Shown here piece by piece: positions 8,301 through 9,814 of a stretch of 9,814 nucleotides of DNA. The notes beneath the pieces are model-generated. The model was not told where the DNA came from, did no database searches, and saw only the letters and a program-made list of their open reading frames with translations. Each line of letters starts with the position of its first letter. The stretch's first letter is position 1. The stretch comes from JADJLQ01 sp034439915 (GTDB lineage Bacteria > Bacteroidota > Bacteroidia > Chitinophagales > Saprospiraceae): positions 1-9,814 of the forward strand of contig JAWXBI010000053.1 of NCBI GenBank assembly GCA_034439915.1, written 5' to 3'. A program made the translations under genes and the position numbers.

Positions 8301-9814
8301 CAATAAAACTATATTATGCGGAGAAATACAACAGGATGGTGACAGTTCAAATAATAGTTATCATGTAGTCACCACTGTAGGAGTAAGTGCAGCAGCCGTG
8401 GTAGACGGTTTTGTTATCAGAGATGGTTATGCAGACGGCAATAATATGGCATTTTTTAACGACCTGGTTTTTGGCGGTGGTTGGTACAATGACGGTACTT
8501 CAGATACTTCCAACCCAACCATTATTCATTGTATAATCACACACAATTTTGCGTTTAACGGTGGTGGTGGTATGTTTAATAATGGGCATTTTGGTGGTAC
8601 AGCGTCCCCTACTCTAATCAGCTGTATATTGTCAGACAACCGCACATCAGGAAGCGGTAACGGAGGAGGAGCTCTTTACAATTATTCTGAATCTCCGAAT
8701 AGTGTAAGTTCCCCGGTATTAATCAATTGTATTTTATCCGGAAATTTTAGCGGTGCGGATGGAGGAGCAATTTATAATAATAGTGAAACCTCCGGAGCTC
8801 ATAGTGAACCAGAATTAATTAATTGTGTGGTTTCAGGAAACTTTGCTTCAAATGATGGTGGAGCAATGTATAGTTTCTCACAATTTATGGATGAGGATAC
8901 TGTTATCATAACAAATTCTATATTTTGGAACAACCAGGCTACGAATGGTATGGTTTTTAGCAATAATAGTTGTTACCAGCTCATTACGAACTCCTTATTT
9001 CAAGGAACTGATTTCCCCTCTATAACAAGTGGGAATTTACCTATTGATAATGGAGGCAATAAATTTGTAAATCCTCAATTCATTTTTGCACCAGTAGCAA
9101 CCGATGCTCCAACTCCGTCTGGTAATTTCCATGTGTTTAACTATTCACCAGCAATAGATATGGGCAATAATGCAGCTATCATTGCTGCATTGGCAGGCTA
9201 CGCATTTGTAGATCTTGATGATAGTGCAAGAATAGTCAATACGGTAGATATGGGAGCTTATGAACTTCAAGGTCCGGATTGTCTGGATTATACTGGTTTA
9301 ACGAAAATATATGTGGATATAACTGCCACAGGAGCTAATGATGGTACTTCCTGGTCCGATGCATTTACCGATCTGCAAGACGCTTTATTAGTAATTCAAT
9401 TGTGTCCTCAGGATACCATATTAGTTGCCGAAGGGACTTATTATCCAAGTGATACTGTATTTATTTATGATCCCTGTTCCACAGGAATACCTATCGATAC
9501 TATCTTTCCCGATAGGAATATTTCATTTAATATTCCCGATTCTGCTGTCTTACTCGGTGGATTTCCTACAGGTGGAGGTACCATAGGCGATCCGTTTGAT
9601 AGCCGCGACTGGGCATGTAATAAGACTATACTTTGCGGCGATATAGATCTCAATGGCGATACTTTAAATAACAGTTTCCACGTAGTCTACACCAGAAACG
9701 TCGACAGTGTGACCTTAGTTGACGGATTCTTTATCCAGGGGGGTAATGCAAACGTAGTTTCCATGGCTGATCCTTTAGCTTCTGCAGGTGGAGGCTGGAT
9801 AAACGATGGAAGTG
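5353..9814 (+). CDS. giant secreted multi-module parallel beta-helix protein (PMP-like repeats, choice-of-anchor Q motifs); 3' end beyond window
   Basis: The frame is open from the ATG at 5353 to the right edge, giving 1487 complete codons and no stop. In-frame stops at 5254-5256 and 5263-5265 lie upstream, and 5353 is the first ATG after them; it directly precedes a signal-like segment (Lys7, His8, Lys12, then hydrophobic 14-31, possible cleavage after ALA at 25-27). After a short linker the protein is built of tandem supermodules starting at residues 63, 480, 888 and 1319. Each opens with YVDSxATGxNxG, followed by a hydrophobic segment with GTYYP, then GG[FY]P and RDWxCNKTIL, then beta-helix rungs with FxGN and GGA[IM] motifs as in chlamydial Pmp repeats, and closes with SPAIDMG...DIGAYE. 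Such folds are right-handed parallel beta-helices. No lyase or protease active-site motif is seen, so a surface, adhesive or structural role is inferred. Related Bacteroidota proteins often end in a type IX secretion signal, which would lie outside the window. It is divergent from the glycosyltransferase operon. Confidence 0.88.
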   Translation, partial: MVPSFTKHTLHKSFIIIGILSALAALAIPVWKKTEIPLGTSNSMTLEKEASVFLFSPSVTDTIYVDSSATGANNGTSWSDAFTTLQPALAASKFCDTILVAKGTYYPDTIGGVVFNKDLSFNIRDSIVLLGGFPTGGGALDQRDWLCNKTILSGDIDQNGDTVNNSYHVVFTTGSDSSLLVDGFCITGGNAIQANAFPTFSGGGGGWYNDGSSGRPSYPTIRNSIFSNNYAVLGGAMFNNGFSGVSSPRLINCIFRGNSVRETGGAMTNLGLLGSSSPRLINCIFSGNDADLQGGAIANSGIFGGSSLPIYINCVFSGNQASNFGGVMFNQGVLPPGNNGSRGICAPVLRNCIVWNNDALVTGDVFYNDSATPVISYNIFQTNYVGVNSPNCVNCVIDQGNNKYSTDPLFIFAPPAGLSTAGNFHVIAGSPAIDMGFNAFNNYPTDLDAKPRIFNGTIDIGVYEFGELISCTVYSGLTKIYVDSSATSGNNGLTWDNAFTDLQDALAVARFCGVDTILVAQGTYYPSDTTYFLDTCTGDTINTLLPNRFISFNIPESVVLLGGFPTGGDIIGDPYDTRDWNCNKTILCGEIQQDGDNTNNSYHVVYTRNVGTAVFVDGFFISEGYASGLIGDNALGGGWYNIANGNDTSSPVIVNSTLENNYAIVGGGMATFADTGVASIFISHTQFRGNTGDNEAGGLNAEIRQGRADIYITNSIFSGNFSGLDADASAIYLFPGFGLDTMDLNMINSVVSGNASNPAIGHNNERAGSLIINSIFWNNTGDFSFGISPSEFSLRNTMHDGAAAYTDLGGNKIDQDPKFLSSPLSGDAPTIEGDFHVKFTSPAINMGDNSANTELTDFEGNARIQNNIIDIGAYEYGAPDCGLYAGILYVDSTATGANNGSNWDSAFVDLQTALQIAFFCDIDTIFVAQGTYYPDVADTVYACDGSIDTIYSLDRTVSFLIPDSTVVMGGYPSGGIGNRDWRCNKTILCGEIQQDGDSSNNSYHVVTTVGVSAAAVVDGFVIRDGYADGNNMAFFNDLVFGGGWYNDGTSDTSNPTIIHCIITHNFAFNGGGGMFNNGHFGGTASPTLISCILSDNRTSGSGNGGGALYNYSESPNSVSSPVLINCILSGNFSGADGGAIYNNSETSGAHSEPELINCVVSGNFASNDGGAMYSFSQFMDEDTVIITNSIFWNNQATNGMVFSNNSCYQLITNSLFQGTDFPSITSGNLPIDNGGNKFVNPQFIFAPVATDAPTPSGNFHVFNYSPAIDMGNNAAIIAALAGYAFVDLDDSARIVNTVDMGAYELQGPDCLDYTGLTKIYVDITATGANDGTSWSDAFTDLQDALLVIQLCPQDTILVAEGTYYPSDTVFIYDPCSTGIPIDTIFPDRNISFNIPDSAVLLGGFPTGGGTIGDPFDSRDWACNKTILCGDIDLNGDTLNNSFHVVYTRNVDSVTLVDGFFIQGGNANVVSMADPLASAGGGWINDGS
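5539..6789 (+). repeat. supermodule 1 of the giant protein (residues 63-479, 417 aa)
   Basis: The module opens with IYVDSSATGANNG and closes with SPAIDMG (430-436) and DIGVYE (459-464). Its core reads RDWLCNKTILSG (143-154). The rung region shows the clearest short periodicity in the window: F226SNN, F255RGN, F285SGN and F316SGN, alternating with GGAM (234), GGAM (264), GGAI (294) and GGVM (325), a repeat of 29-31 residues. Unlike the other modules it lacks the insertion after GTYYP and has Ser153 where they have Cys. Confidence 0.85.
6088..6203 (+). repeat. 26-bp perfect direct repeat, 90 nt apart, inside module 1
   Basis: Bases 6088-6113 and 6178-6203 are identical and exactly 90 nt apart, in the same reading frame. 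Both encode SSPRLINCI, the start of two neighbouring beta-helix rungs. A slightly diverged copy (TTAATCAATTGTAT) recurs in module 3 near 8719. The identity at synonymous positions suggests recent duplication of a 30-codon rung or gene conversion rather than selection on protein alone. Confidence 0.85.
6790..8013 (+). repeat. supermodule 2 of the giant protein (residues 480-887, 408 aa)
   Basis: The module opens with IYVDSSATSGNNG and closes with SPAINMG (841-847) and DIGAYEY (870-876), followed by a linker with Cys881. Its core is RDWNCNKTILCG (578-589). It carries an insertion after GTYYP containing Cys536, and an IGDPYD loop before the core. Rung motifs are more degenerate than in modules 1 and 3: FRGN, FSGN and VSGN are present, but GGA is often GGG or GGL. 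Its core is closest to that of module 4. Confidence 0.85.
8014..9306 (+). repeat. supermodule 3 of the giant protein (residues 888-1318, 431 aa)
   Basis: The module opens with LYVDSTATGANNG and closes with SPAIDMG (1265-1271) and DMGAYE, then a linker with Cys1310. Its core is RDWRCNKTILCG (979-990), and the insertion after GTYYP carries Cys943. Rungs are regular: ILSDN with GGGAL, ILSGN (1127-1131) with GGAI, VVSGN with GGAM (1169-1172), then IFWNN. It is the longest complete module, mainly through added rung sequence and a longer stretch before DMGAYE. Confidence 0.85.
9307..9814 (+). repeat. supermodule 4 of the giant protein (from residue 1319), cut by the window edge
   Basis: The module opens with IYVDITATGANDG; its core is RDWACNKTILCG (1418-1429), with an insertion Cys at 1375 and the IGDPFD loop. 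The window ends at GGGWINDGS, which corresponds to GGGWYNDGS at the start of the rung region in module 1. Most of this module and everything downstream are therefore missing. Confidence 0.8.

Noticed and set aside
9465..9653. Minus-strand frame of 62 codons.
   Set aside because: It is antisense to module 4, whose plus-strand frame encodes the conserved RDWACNKTILCG core.
5539..9814. Pectate lyase or other polysaccharide-cleaving enzyme, suggested by the beta-helix fold.
   Set aside because: No catalytic Asp/Arg/Lys lyase motif or glycosidase signature was seen; the conserved residues are structural (Gly, Asn, Cys).

Overview
The window looks like chromosomal DNA of a member of the Bacteroidota, possibly the Saprospiria. 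The reasons are the AT-rich intergenic DNA, the absence of Shine-Dalgarno sequences, a TAnnTTTG-type -7 promoter element, the GT-C glycosyltransferase families present, and a very large modular beta-helix protein of the kind these bacteria secrete. No RNA gene, mobile element, CRISPR array or plasmid function was seen. Coding density is about 98%; the only real gap is the 218 bp between two divergent transcription units.

Left half (1-5134, all minus strand): a tightly packed four-gene operon, read right to left. It starts with a small four-helix membrane protein (154 aa), then a class I SAM-dependent methyltransferase (286 aa), a GT-C-like polytopic membrane protein (579 aa), and a second polytopic protein of the DUF6311 type that runs off the left edge (696 codons visible, open throughout). 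The joints are a 1-nt overlap (TGATG), a 1-nt gap (TGATATG) and a 20-nt overlap, so co-transcription and translational coupling are likely. Two lipid-linked-sugar-type transferases with a methyltransferase suggest extracytoplasmic decoration of a glycan, lipid or protein. The substrate cannot be read from the sequence.

Right half (5353-9814, plus strand): the first 1487 codons of a giant secreted protein that continues past the right edge. After an N-terminal signal segment it consists of tandem supermodules of about 408-431 residues, three complete and a fourth begun. Each has an entry motif (YVDSxATGxNxG), a conserved core (RDWxCNKTIL), beta-helix rungs with Chlamydia-PMP-like FxGN/GGA[IM] motifs, and a SPAIDMG...DIGAYE exit motif. 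It is most likely a surface or secreted structural or adhesive protein.

The points most worth a second look are: an apparent ILEI/PANDER (FAM3-like) domain in the periplasmic tail of the DUF6311 protein; the nested repeat architecture of the giant protein, with an apparently co-varying cysteine pair present in modules 2-4 and absent from module 1; and a small palindrome in the divergent promoter region.
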